Below are positions 1 to 5,947 of a DNA stretch of 6,246 bases, one piece after another; position 1 is the stretch's first letter; the number at the start of each line of letters is the position of its first letter. Position numbers and translations under genes: made by a program. The DNA comes from Verrucomicrobiaceae bacterium (GTDB lineage: Bacteria > Verrucomicrobiota > Verrucomicrobiae > Verrucomicrobiales > Akkermansiaceae). The DNA is taken from the NCBI GenBank assembly GCA_947372405.1, contig CANBTO010000314.1, positions 1 to 6,246 on the forward strand. Direction: 5' to 3'. The notes under the pieces were generated by a model. The model did no database searches. It was not told where the DNA came from and saw nothing but the letters and a program-made list of their open reading frames with translations.

Positions 1-2
1 CA

Positions 3-671
3 AGCGGAGGCCCACCACCGCGTGCCTTTCCGACTCCTGTCCTTGACGTCATGCCGACGCAGGTTCCCTCCACTCCGATGCCAGTTGCTCCGGTGCAACC
101 CGTATTCGCCGCATCCGTCACCAGTGAAGCTGAACTGCAAACCGCTACCACCGAGAACAAACCAACGGGTCCCGTGCTGGATGACGCCGCATCCACCGAG
201 TTGGCGGCCCTGTTGGACGAGCAGATGAAGAGAAAAACCCGCAAGCGCCGGATGGAAGCACTGGTGACGGCGGTTGTTCTTTTCGGTTCGGCAGGTGGAG
301 GATGCGCATGGTTCGTGCAGGATCCCAGTCGCGTCCAAGCCTTCATGGAGGCCATGAGGGATATCCGTTCCGTAGGCGACGTGAAATCCATGGTTGCCAA
401 ATATCAAGCGGCGATTGACCGCATTTCCGCGCGTTCCAAACAAATCGACCAGGCATCATCATCGTTGGGATACGTGAAAACCGCAGCCGACGAGAAGGAT
501 CCCTTCCTCGACGATGAAATGCGCAAGATGATGGGCGGCAAGGGCCGCACCATCGCCGACCGCAACCGCGACATGCAGAAGAATTTTTCCAAAATGGCGA
601 ACGACGCCGGTGGCCCGATCAAGGCCTCCACCGCTCTGAAGAAGGAGGAGTCCTTCGACTGGAGCAACTGA
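3..671 (+). CDS. Proline-rich single-pass membrane protein, unknown function (5' partial)
   Basis: I do not recognise a family. The frame is open from the left edge to the TGA at 669-671. The first ATG in frame is at 51, but it has no Shine-Dalgarno site and the codons before it continue the same Pro-rich composition, so the true start probably lies outside the window. Counting from the ATG at 51 (206 residues): residues 1-45 are rich in Pro, Val, Thr and Ala and look disordered. A basic stretch RKTRKRR (61-67) comes just before a hydrophobic, Gly-rich segment at about 69-89 (LVTAVVLFGSAGGG region), which I read as one transmembrane helix. The positive-inside rule puts the N-terminus in the cytoplasm and the last ~115 residues outside. 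That tail (95-206) is charged and mostly helical, with no recognised catalytic motif. A terminator hairpin follows 50 bp after the stop, so this is the last gene of its transcript. The coding call is fairly safe; the function is unknown. Confidence 0.7.
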   Translation, partial: SGGPPPRAFPTPVLDVMPTQVPSTPMPVAPVQPVFAASVTSEAELQTATTENKPTGPVLDDAASTELAALLDEQMKRKTRKRRMEALVTAVVLFGSAGGGCAWFVQDPSRVQAFMEAMRDIRSVGDVKSMVAKYQAAIDRISARSKQIDQASSSLGYVKTAADEKDPFLDDEMRKMMGGKGRTIADRNRDMQKNFSKMANDAGGPIKASTALKKEESFDWSN

Positions 672-720
672 CTTCCTCCCTGAATGTGTCAGCAGGCGTC
701 TGATCGCCCCCCTCCAAACC

Positions 721-756
721 AAAACCCCGCCGACCCTCACTGGGCGACGGGGTTTT
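721..756. terminator. Bidirectional rho-independent terminator
   Basis: AAAACCCCG (721-729) is perfectly complementary to CGGGGTTTT (748-756). Extra partial pairing is possible inside the 18-nt interval (CGCC against GGCG with a bulged A). The stem is flanked by A4 on the left and T4 on the right, so it reads as a GC stem with a U tract on either strand. It lies 50 bp after the membrane-protein stop (671, plus strand). On the minus strand it lies 127 bp after the thioesterase stop (884) and 26 bp after the possible small ORF (stop 783-785). One hairpin probably ends both converging transcripts. The U tract is short (4), so efficiency is uncertain. Confidence 0.75.
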
Positions 757-782
757 GCATTTTCGGTTATCGGGAGATGCTT

Positions 783-884
783 CTACTTTCGCAGCGCTTC
801 CTCGCGGTCCTTGGCCTTTAGGGTGGCGATTGCCGCCACATTCAAAATCAAACGTGTCCTGGGATGCATGCCCGTCCGATCCAT
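783..884 (-). CDS. Possible translationally coupled small ORF (33 aa)
   Basis: On the minus strand the thioesterase stop TGA (886-884) overlaps an ATG (884-882) as TGATG, a classic arrangement for translational coupling. The ATG opens 33 codons ending in TAG (785-783). The peptide begins MDRTGMHPRTRLILNV and ends in a charged helix-like tail (KAKDREEALRK). A second ATG at 869-867 would give 28 residues and has a weak purine-rich GGACGG just upstream. The terminator hairpin follows 26 bp after the TAG, so the ORF fits inside the thioesterase transcript and fills most of the otherwise empty gap. The composition, a hydrophobic core between basic and charged ends, resembles real protein. I recognise no family, and chance cannot be excluded at this length. 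Confidence 0.3.
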   Translation of the reverse strand: MDRTGMHPRTRLILNVAAIATLKAKDREEALRK

Positions 885-1297
885 CAGAAACTCCACCTGC
901 CGGACCACTCGGCGGGGAGCCTTAGGGGCTTGCCGGCCGGCATGGAGACGAGGGCGAGTGACTGGCGCGCGGTGACGAGGGTGGCGGAGTCCGAATCGCG
1001 GATCATTTCAAAGGCACACCAGAAACGGGCGCGACCGAGTTCATCGAGACGGCCGCGGATAGTGATCCAGTCACCGAGTTTTGCAGGTGTCCTGTAATCG
1101 ACTTCCGTGCGGGTGACGACGGGAAAGACGCGGGTTTCCGACATGGTGCGGAGATCCATGCCCATGAGCGCGGCGAGACGGGTGCGGCAGGTTTCGATCA
1201 TGCGCAGATAGGCAAGGTTGTGGACGACACCGCCGCAGTCCGTATCGAAAAACATGACTTCTTCGCGGGTTTCCAAGCTTGGGGGAGGAGAGTGCAT
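884..1297 (-). CDS. Acyl-CoA thioesterase, hot-dog fold (YbgC/4-HBT-like)
   Basis: The 137-residue product matches the normal length of the YbgC/4-hydroxybenzoyl-CoA thioesterase family, cytoplasmic enzymes that hydrolyse acyl-CoA or aryl-CoA thioesters. The family signature is near the N-terminus: FFDTDCGGVVHNLAYL (16-31), with the D-x-G-G aspartate (D20) at the position of the catalytic Asp. The long-helix glutamate (E35 in LRMIETCR) follows. Later come the conserved VDYRTPAKLGD strand and turn (66-76) and a typical end, KPLRLPAEW (123-131), so the domain is complete. The ATG at 1297 has no clear Shine-Dalgarno site, but a start at the next in-frame Met (residue 15) would remove the first strand. 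No tol-pal genes lie beside it, so I do not use the name ybgC. The substrate is not readable from sequence; a menaquinone-pathway (DHNA-CoA) role is one alternative. It is divergent from the gene at 1377 and may be followed by a coupled small ORF. Confidence 0.88.
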   Translation of the reverse strand: MHSPPPSLETREEVMFFDTDCGGVVHNLAYLRMIETCRTRLAALMGMDLRTMSETRVFPVVTRTEVDYRTPAKLGDWITIRGRLDELGRARFWCAFEMIRDSDSATLVTARQSLALVSMPAGKPLRLPAEWSGRWSF

Positions 1298-1376
1298 GGC
1301 GATATCTTGGGAGAGGGCGGAGGAATCCGCAATGTTGGCTTGTGACGCGGCGTTAATTCGGTCAGGTAGAGGCGTG
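1298..1376. promoter_or_regulatory. Divergent intergenic region with probable promoters
   Basis: This 79-bp gap separates the start codons of two divergent genes (thioesterase to the left, Lon-like exported protein to the right), so start signals for both must lie in it or inside the neighbouring coding ends. A short inverted repeat, GCGGA (1317-1321) and TCCGC (1326-1330) with a 4-nt spacer, could be an operator or chance. An AT-rich GTTAATT lies at 1352-1358 in otherwise GC-rich sequence. I could not fit a convincing -35/-10 pair on either strand, so no promoter is placed precisely. Confidence 0.4.
1364..1372 (+). promoter_or_regulatory. Ribosome binding site deciding the start at 1377
   Basis: The purine-rich AGGTAGAGG ends 4 nt before the ATG at 1377. 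It is the only Shine-Dalgarno-like sequence near the 5' end of this frame. It supports the ATG at 1377 over the in-frame GTG at 1374, which would leave almost no spacing. It also argues against upstream in-frame codons that would run back through the thioesterase gene. Confidence 0.5.
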
Positions 1377-3152
1377 ATGAGAACAAGGGCCTGTCATTGG
1401 CTTTGGATCGCGGCTTGGCTCGCGGGTGCGGCGTTTCCGGCATGTGCCGGAGAATTCGCTCCGCCTGCGGAAGGGCCCGTGGCGTTCCGCCGTGATAGGA
1501 TCCCGCTGGATGCGGAAGCGATGACGGGCTTGTCCCGGCAGCTTGAGGCCCTGGCGGACGAAATGAAGCCCGAGAATCCGGCGGAGCGCCGTGTCGCGGC
1601 GCAGGTATTGGCGCTCTCGATGGCGCTGGATCCTGCGAACTCCAAAGCGCGCAGACTGGTGGCCGAATATCAGGAGGAACGCCACAAGCCGGCGGAGGAA
1701 CGGGCCCGGACGGATAAAAGCCGGACGCGGATCTGGCAAACCATCAACTGGCTGGATAGCCCGGAGGCGGGAAGCGAGGCGCATGCTTTGGCCGCATGCC
1801 TTAAGGATGTGATGGCCGTCCTGGATCCAAAAGATCCGAAGTCTGAAGCAATTCTCAACGCCGGTGAAAAGGGTGCGTGGAGCGGATGGATTCCCCCGCT
1901 TTCCGCCTATCAGAAAAAGCCCCCCGAAGTCGCTGGTGGCGATGGTTCGAAAAAAACTGACATTCCGGGCATGGACAACGCCGGCCACAAGGACATCCTG
2001 CTTCACAAGGCACAGGTTGGCACTTTGCTTTGGAACCGGCCGGACCATGATGAGAACGCCACGTGGACACTCTCTCCATCCGTGCTGCACATGACGGCGG
2101 AAAAGGTCGAAAAAGGCAAACCGGAAGACAAAATTTTCTCAATTTCCATAGGTGAGGCTGGGGATTCCAACCATTACAATCAGTTGGAGGAAACCATCAA
2201 ACACTTGCTGGCGAAATGCCACGGCGAGCTTCCGTTAGGGGCTAGGATCACCATCGGAGGCAAGGATTTGGAAAAATCCATTTCATCGGATATCCGCCGG
2301 CCGATCGGTGCCGCCGCCGCTGTGCTGGCGAGCTCTGCCATCACCGGCATCGAGCCGGATGCGATCATTCTTGGCGACGTCACCGAAAGCGGTGCGCTCA
2401 AACTGCCGACGGGCATTTGGGATCAACTGCAGTCACTTGGGAAAGGCTCCGGTCGGCGGCTCGTGCTGCCTGCCGAAGCGGCGGCCTACCTGCCCTCGAT
2501 CCTCGCGATGGAGAGACCCGGATTTTTCCTCGAATACGAGGTGCTGCTCGCCTCGGACTTCAAGCAGATGCTTGAGATGACAGCCAAGACTCCCCGTGGG
2601 GCCATCGCGTCTCCGATCCTGAGGTTTCACGAAGTCCAGGATCGAGCGGGCACCCAGGAAGTGCGGCAATACATCGCCAACAGTTTTGTCCGCCAGCGCC
2701 TGTTGTCCATTTTCCAGGAATGCCCGGATCATATCTCAGCGAAAATGCTGCTGATCCAGGCTTCGGGAAACCGCCCCGTCCTGATACCCCGCCAAATACT
2801 TGCCGCCGAGCTGCGCCGCGCGCTGGAAAGCGCCTCATGGCTCCTTAGAAAGGAGAATGACATGGCGGTGGCCGACGCCGCCAACGTCATCCGGACCTAT
2901 GAGACCTGCCGTGCGAGGGTGGAAGCGCTCGAGCGCTATGCCGAGAAGAAGGACCGCGACCTGCTGGAGCGCGCACGCGCCACGGTGAGCTGTATCCGGA
3001 CGATTGACAAGGCCCTGCGGGCCAGGGGTGAATACGTCAACAACACGAGTCTTGCGAACTCCGCCCGCTACGAGTTCGTCAGGTCCCACAGGGAGCTTCG
3101 CGAAGCCCTGGCCAACGAGATGGGGGAAGGCAAAGCCGCGAACAACCATTGA
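1377..3152 (+). CDS. Exported Lon (S16)-like domain protein, probable pseudoprotease
   Basis: 591 residues. Residues 1-24 form a signal peptide: Arg2/Arg4, a hydrophobic core (WLWIAAWLAGAAF) and an A-C-A cleavage site before G25, so the protein should leave the cytoplasm. Residues ~50-110 are helical with one TPR-like unit (LALSMALDPANSKA). Residues ~205-400 resemble the Lon proteolytic domain by eye: GTLLW strand, ITIGGKDLEKS, then PIGAAAAVLASSAITG (309-324), GDVTESGALKLPTG (333-346), WDQL (348-351) and RRLVLP (360-365). Against E. coli Lon the spacing from SAG to TG is identical, and GEITLRG matches GDVTESG. However, the catalytic Ser (S679 in GPSAG) falls on a Pro, and the Lys (K722) falls on a Gln, so peptidase activity is unlikely. 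Residues ~415-591 are charged and helical with no recognised domain. The frame stays open upstream of 1377, but that part overlaps the thioesterase and would bury the signal peptide. The next gene starts 76 bp downstream on the same strand. The Lon relationship is moderately sure, the role unknown. Confidence 0.85.
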   Translation: MRTRACHWLWIAAWLAGAAFPACAGEFAPPAEGPVAFRRDRIPLDAEAMTGLSRQLEALADEMKPENPAERRVAAQVLALSMALDPANSKARRLVAEYQEERHKPAEERARTDKSRTRIWQTINWLDSPEAGSEAHALAACLKDVMAVLDPKDPKSEAILNAGEKGAWSGWIPPLSAYQKKPPEVAGGDGSKKTDIPGMDNAGHKDILLHKAQVGTLLWNRPDHDENATWTLSPSVLHMTAEKVEKGKPEDKIFSISIGEAGDSNHYNQLEETIKHLLAKCHGELPLGARITIGGKDLEKSISSDIRRPIGAAAAVLASSAITGIEPDAIILGDVTESGALKLPTGIWDQLQSLGKGSGRRLVLPAEAAAYLPSILAMERPGFFLEYEVLLASDFKQMLEMTAKTPRGAIASPILRFHEVQDRAGTQEVRQYIANSFVRQRLLSIFQECPDHISAKMLLIQASGNRPVLIPRQILAAELRRALESASWLLRKENDMAVADAANVIRTYETCRARVEALERYAEKKDRDLLERARATVSCIRTIDKALRARGEYVNNTSLANSARYEFVRSHRELREALANEMGEGKAANNH

Positions 3153-3189
3153 GCTGGCGACGAATTCGGCATCCTGCAGCGGGTGAGAA

Positions 3190-3206
3190 CTTGCCTTCAT
3201 CGCAAG
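3190..3206. other. Short inverted repeat in the gap before the transpeptidase gene
   Basis: CTTGC (3190-3194) and GCAAG (3202-3206) can form a 5-bp stem with a 7-nt loop. No T run follows, so it is not an intrinsic terminator, and read-through from the upstream gene remains possible. TTGCCT (3191-3196) and the AT-rich TATAGCAT (3211-3218) could be a weak promoter for the downstream gene. TTGCCT to TAGCAT is 16 nt, but the match to consensus is poor. The gap contains no Shine-Dalgarno sequence. Confidence 0.2.
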
Positions 3207-3228
3207 CACATATAGCATTCCCCTCATT

Positions 3229-5220
3229 GTGAAATCCGGATGGAGTTCCGCGCTGCACCAACAATGCGCCATGATCATGGCCGCATTGCTGGTCGCTTCC
3301 TGCGATACGCCGCACAAGGTCGCGTTCAGAAAACTCTCCGGGCTAGGCGTGGAACCCTCGGGCCGTTCACTGATCCAGTCCATACTCGAAGGAAACGATG
3401 AGCGGACGGCCCTCCTGCTGGAGGCTGGCGTTTACACCGAGCAGCGCGACGCCCGTGATCGCACACCTCTCGGCATCGCGGTCGAGAACCGGGATTACCC
3501 CATGGTGTTGATGCTTCTCAACTCGAGCGCGAACGTAAACGCCACCCTTGCCAACGGCGCGAGTGTTCTCGGCATCGCGCTGGAACACGGAGACGGGCGC
3601 GTGGTCGAAACGCTGCTGGCATCCGGCGCGCGCACCGACAGTCTGATGCCGGACGGCGATCCCATCCTGCCGTGGGCCATCCGCCGCGGGCGGTTGGATC
3701 TCGTGCGCACGATGATGAAAGCCGGAGCGGACCCACACCTCAAGGACGGGCGCGGCAATCCGCTGCTCCACGTGGCAATGGAGTCCGGCAGGCGGGATCT
3801 AACGGAATCACTGGTTGAACTCGGCGCGGATGCCGGAGCCATCAACGCGGCCGGAGAGACCACCATCCAGCTCGCGCTGAAACAAGGGTGGACCGACATG
3901 ATCCCAAAACTCGCCTCGGCAGGGGCTGACCCGAACGCCGCCGGACCTGATGGCCGCACCTTTCTTGAAAAGGCAGTAGCGGACGAGGATGTGGAAAAAG
4001 CCGCTTTGTTTCTCAGGATAGGTGCCGATCCCAATCTCAAACGAGATTCCAGCCAGACCAAGAGCCCGTTTGAAGATGTGTTGGAACATGGCTCCCCTGC
4101 CCTTTTCACCACATTTCTGAAAAGCAGCGCCAGACCGCCCGGCGGCGACTGGAACCACTGGTTCTGGCGAGCTTACCGCCAGCACGATCCGCGGAAAGCG
4201 GCCATGCTTCTCTCCCACGGCATCCGGCCGGATCGGCGCTCCCCTGGAAGCCTCTCGCCGGTGGAAACCGCCGTGCTCGAGGGTCGAAGTGACTTTGTCA
4301 AACTGTTGCTCGACTATGGATTGCCCGGCGGGAGATCGCTCTATTTCGCCAGTGTGCGCGGAAACCACGAGATGGTGGGATTGCTGCTCGCCTGCGGAGT
4401 GCCGGCGGATTTCACCATGGTTCCGTCCTTCGATACCGCCCTTTCCGGAGCCATCCGCGCGCGGCATGACAAAGCGGCGGAATGGCTCGTCCGCTACGGC
4501 GCGGATCCCAGACATCGAATTCCAGAAGGCCAATCCACCTTTCACCTGGCTGTCGCCACCGGCTGCCACCGCACCGTCAAACTTCTCCTCGAATCCGGGG
4601 CCAATCCCAACGCCCCCTTCGCACTTCCGGTCTCCTCGGAATTCCTCCGACAGGTCCGGCCAGGTGCCATGCGCTGGGTTCTCAAGATGGATCGCAACGC
4701 CACCCCGCTCATGCTCGCCGCGGATTTAGGGAGCATACAAACCGCTCGGTATTTATTGAAGACAGGCGCGAAACTGGATGTGCACACCCGGATTTCCTCA
4801 TTGTGGCCGATCAATTTCGCCATCCAGCGCAAGGATGTGGCGATGACGCGATTGTTTCTGGGTCAGGATCCGCGTCATGAGGAACGCTGCATCGAAGTCC
4901 GGCTCTCCGAGCAGATGGCGCGGATGTTCGATGCGGAGGGAAACGAGATCTTCACAACGCGGGTTTCCACCGGCCGCAAGGGTTTTTCGACGCCGGTGGG
5001 CGAGTATGTGATCACGAACAAGCACCGGGATTGGACCTCCACGCTTTACCACGCCAGCATGCCGTATTTCCAGCGACTCAACTGCGGGGACTTCGGTCTG
5101 CACGAGGGTAACGTGCCCGGCTACCCTGCATCCCACGGCTGCATCCGCGTGCCCGCTGGAAACGCCGCCAAACTCTTCGGCATGACCAAGACGGGTGACC
5201 GCGTGAGCATCCTGCCGTGA
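3229..5220 (+). CDS. Ankyrin-repeat lipoprotein with C-terminal L,D-transpeptidase (YkuD) domain
   Basis: 663 residues. The start is GTG at 3229; an in-frame stop at 3184-3186 limits extension and no ATG lies between. The N-terminus has Lys2, a short hydrophobic run and the lipobox VASC, so Cys25 is the probable lipidated residue. An ATG at 3271 would leave only 10 residues before Cys25 with no basic n-region, so GTG is preferred. Residues ~45-546 hold about 15 ankyrin-type repeats of ~33 residues (LLxxGADPN-type ends, for example at 166-169 and 232-236). Several are degenerate, and an insert of ~20 residues interrupts them near 468-489. Residues ~554-663 are a complete YkuD domain: STPVGEY (541+ segment, 587-593), H625 in LHEGN, and the SHGCIRVP signature (635-642) with nucleophile Cys638. 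L,D-transpeptidases of this family act outside the cytoplasm, forming 3-3 peptidoglycan cross-links or attaching proteins to peptidoglycan. The solenoid probably positions the enzyme by binding partners. It follows the Lon-like gene by 76 bp and converges on the HAD gene with 6 bp between stops. The domain call is firm; the partner and exact reaction are not. Confidence 0.93.
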   Translation: MKSGWSSALHQQCAMIMAALLVASCDTPHKVAFRKLSGLGVEPSGRSLIQSILEGNDERTALLLEAGVYTEQRDARDRTPLGIAVENRDYPMVLMLLNSSANVNATLANGASVLGIALEHGDGRVVETLLASGARTDSLMPDGDPILPWAIRRGRLDLVRTMMKAGADPHLKDGRGNPLLHVAMESGRRDLTESLVELGADAGAINAAGETTIQLALKQGWTDMIPKLASAGADPNAAGPDGRTFLEKAVADEDVEKAALFLRIGADPNLKRDSSQTKSPFEDVLEHGSPALFTTFLKSSARPPGGDWNHWFWRAYRQHDPRKAAMLLSHGIRPDRRSPGSLSPVETAVLEGRSDFVKLLLDYGLPGGRSLYFASVRGNHEMVGLLLACGVPADFTMVPSFDTALSGAIRARHDKAAEWLVRYGADPRHRIPEGQSTFHLAVATGCHRTVKLLLESGANPNAPFALPVSSEFLRQVRPGAMRWVLKMDRNATPLMLAADLGSIQTARYLLKTGAKLDVHTRISSLWPINFAIQRKDVAMTRLFLGQDPRHEERCIEVRLSEQMARMFDAEGNEIFTTRVSTGRKGFSTPVGEYVITNKHRDWTSTLYHASMPYFQRLNCGDFGLHEGNVPGYPASHGCIRVPAGNAAKLFGMTKTGDRVSILP

Positions 5221-5226
5221 GCGGCC

Positions 5227-5889
5227 TTAGATTTTCCCAAGGGACGGATGGAGACTGCGGTCCAGCTCCGCCATTGAGCGGAAAACTTGATCCGCCTGAG
5301 AAAAATCGAGGCACTCCGTCACGCGGTTCGGCACGATCCAGACCGCCATGCCAGCAGCTTTCGCGGCTTTCAGGCCGTTGAGGGAATCCTCAATAACGAG
5401 GCAATCCTTGGGCGGAATGGCGAGGCGGCTGGATGCTTCAAGAAACAAATCCGGCGCGGGTTTGATCCGGGCCGCGTCTCCCCTACAGACCGTGGTTTTG
5501 AAATGCCCGGCAAATCCGAGTTTCTCCAGCCAGCCATCCACCCAATGGTGCGATGAGCTTGAAACCACCGCAGTCGGCATGCCCTCCGCGGCGAGCCTTC
5601 TCAGGAATGCGGGCACTCCATGCATCGGCCCCTCGTGGGCGAGATCGGCCATGATCTCCTGCTGCCGACGGGCGTCGAGATCGTGCCAGTCAAAGGCAAG
5701 TCCGGTCAGTTCCTCAAGGTGCGTCTTGGGCGACCAGACGGCGAAATCGGTGCCGATGCAACGGGTGTAGATATCCAGCGGCAGATGCTGGCCGTGGGCT
5801 TCGAAGGTGCGTTTCCAAGACTGATAGATCGCCCATTCGGTGTCCACCAGCACCCCGTCGAAGTCAAAAAGAACCGCGGAAATCGCCAT
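5227..5889 (-). CDS. HAD-superfamily hydrolase, beta-phosphoglucomutase-like
   Basis: 220 residues, the usual length for subfamily I HAD enzymes with a helical cap. All four motifs are visible: motif I DFDGVLVDTE (9-18) with nucleophile D9 and acid/base D11, motif II VVSSSS (S110), motif III KPAPDLF (K143) and motif IV VIEDSLNGLKAAKAAGM (165-181, E167/D168 binding magnesium). The cap lies between about 17 and 85. The pattern fits cytoplasmic sugar-phosphate phosphatases or beta-phosphoglucomutase-like proteins (YhcW/YqaB/GPH neighbourhood); the substrate cannot be read from motifs. The start ATG at 5889-5887 immediately precedes the first strand (MAISAVLFDFDG), so it is well placed despite no clear Shine-Dalgarno site. 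The upstream cysteine-cluster gene ends 58 bp before it on the same strand, so the two may share a transcript. Its TAA is 6 bp from the convergent transpeptidase stop, with no terminator hairpin between. Confidence 0.92.
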   Translation of the reverse strand: MAISAVLFDFDGVLVDTEWAIYQSWKRTFEAHGQHLPLDIYTRCIGTDFAVWSPKTHLEELTGLAFDWHDLDARRQQEIMADLAHEGPMHGVPAFLRRLAAEGMPTAVVSSSSHHWVDGWLEKLGFAGHFKTTVCRGDAARIKPAPDLFLEASSRLAIPPKDCLVIEDSLNGLKAAKAAGMAVWIVPNRVTECLDFSQADQVFRSMAELDRSLHPSLGKI

Positions 5890-5947
5890 GACGGAGAAAT
5901 GCCCTGAGACTCATAGTGCGGCAAGCCTCGGGTTGTGCGGATTCGTG

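Noticed and set aside
22..228. Open frame of 68 codons on the plus strand
   Set aside because: It is Pro/Arg/Cys-rich and out of frame with the membrane-protein gene covering the same bases.
884..1297. Naming the thioesterase ybgC
   Set aside because: There is no tol-pal context, and the hot-dog family has many substrates.
1218..1376. N-terminal extension of the Lon-like gene back to an ATG at 1218
   Set aside because: It would overlap the conserved thioesterase start on the other strand and bury a good signal peptide; the ATG at 1377 has a ribosome site.
1437..1448. Cys23 of the Lon-like protein as a lipobox
   Set aside because: The preceding residues F-P-A do not fit a lipobox, while A-C-A before Gly25 fits ordinary signal peptidase I.
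1362..2090. Open frame of 242 codons on the minus strand
   Set aside because: It is antisense to the Lon-like gene, rich in Arg/Pro/Gly, and shows no domain pattern; long antisense frames are expected at this GC content.
3495..4569. Two long minus-strand open frames (3495-4112 and 3808-4569)
   Set aside because: Both lie opposite the ankyrin repeats, which are clearly coding on the plus strand, and have shadow-like Ser/Arg/Pro/Gly composition.
3373..4866. Ankyrin repeats as a DNA repeat array
   Set aside because: The periodicity is visible in the protein only; neighbouring units are too diverged at the DNA level to be a tandem repeat or CRISPR.
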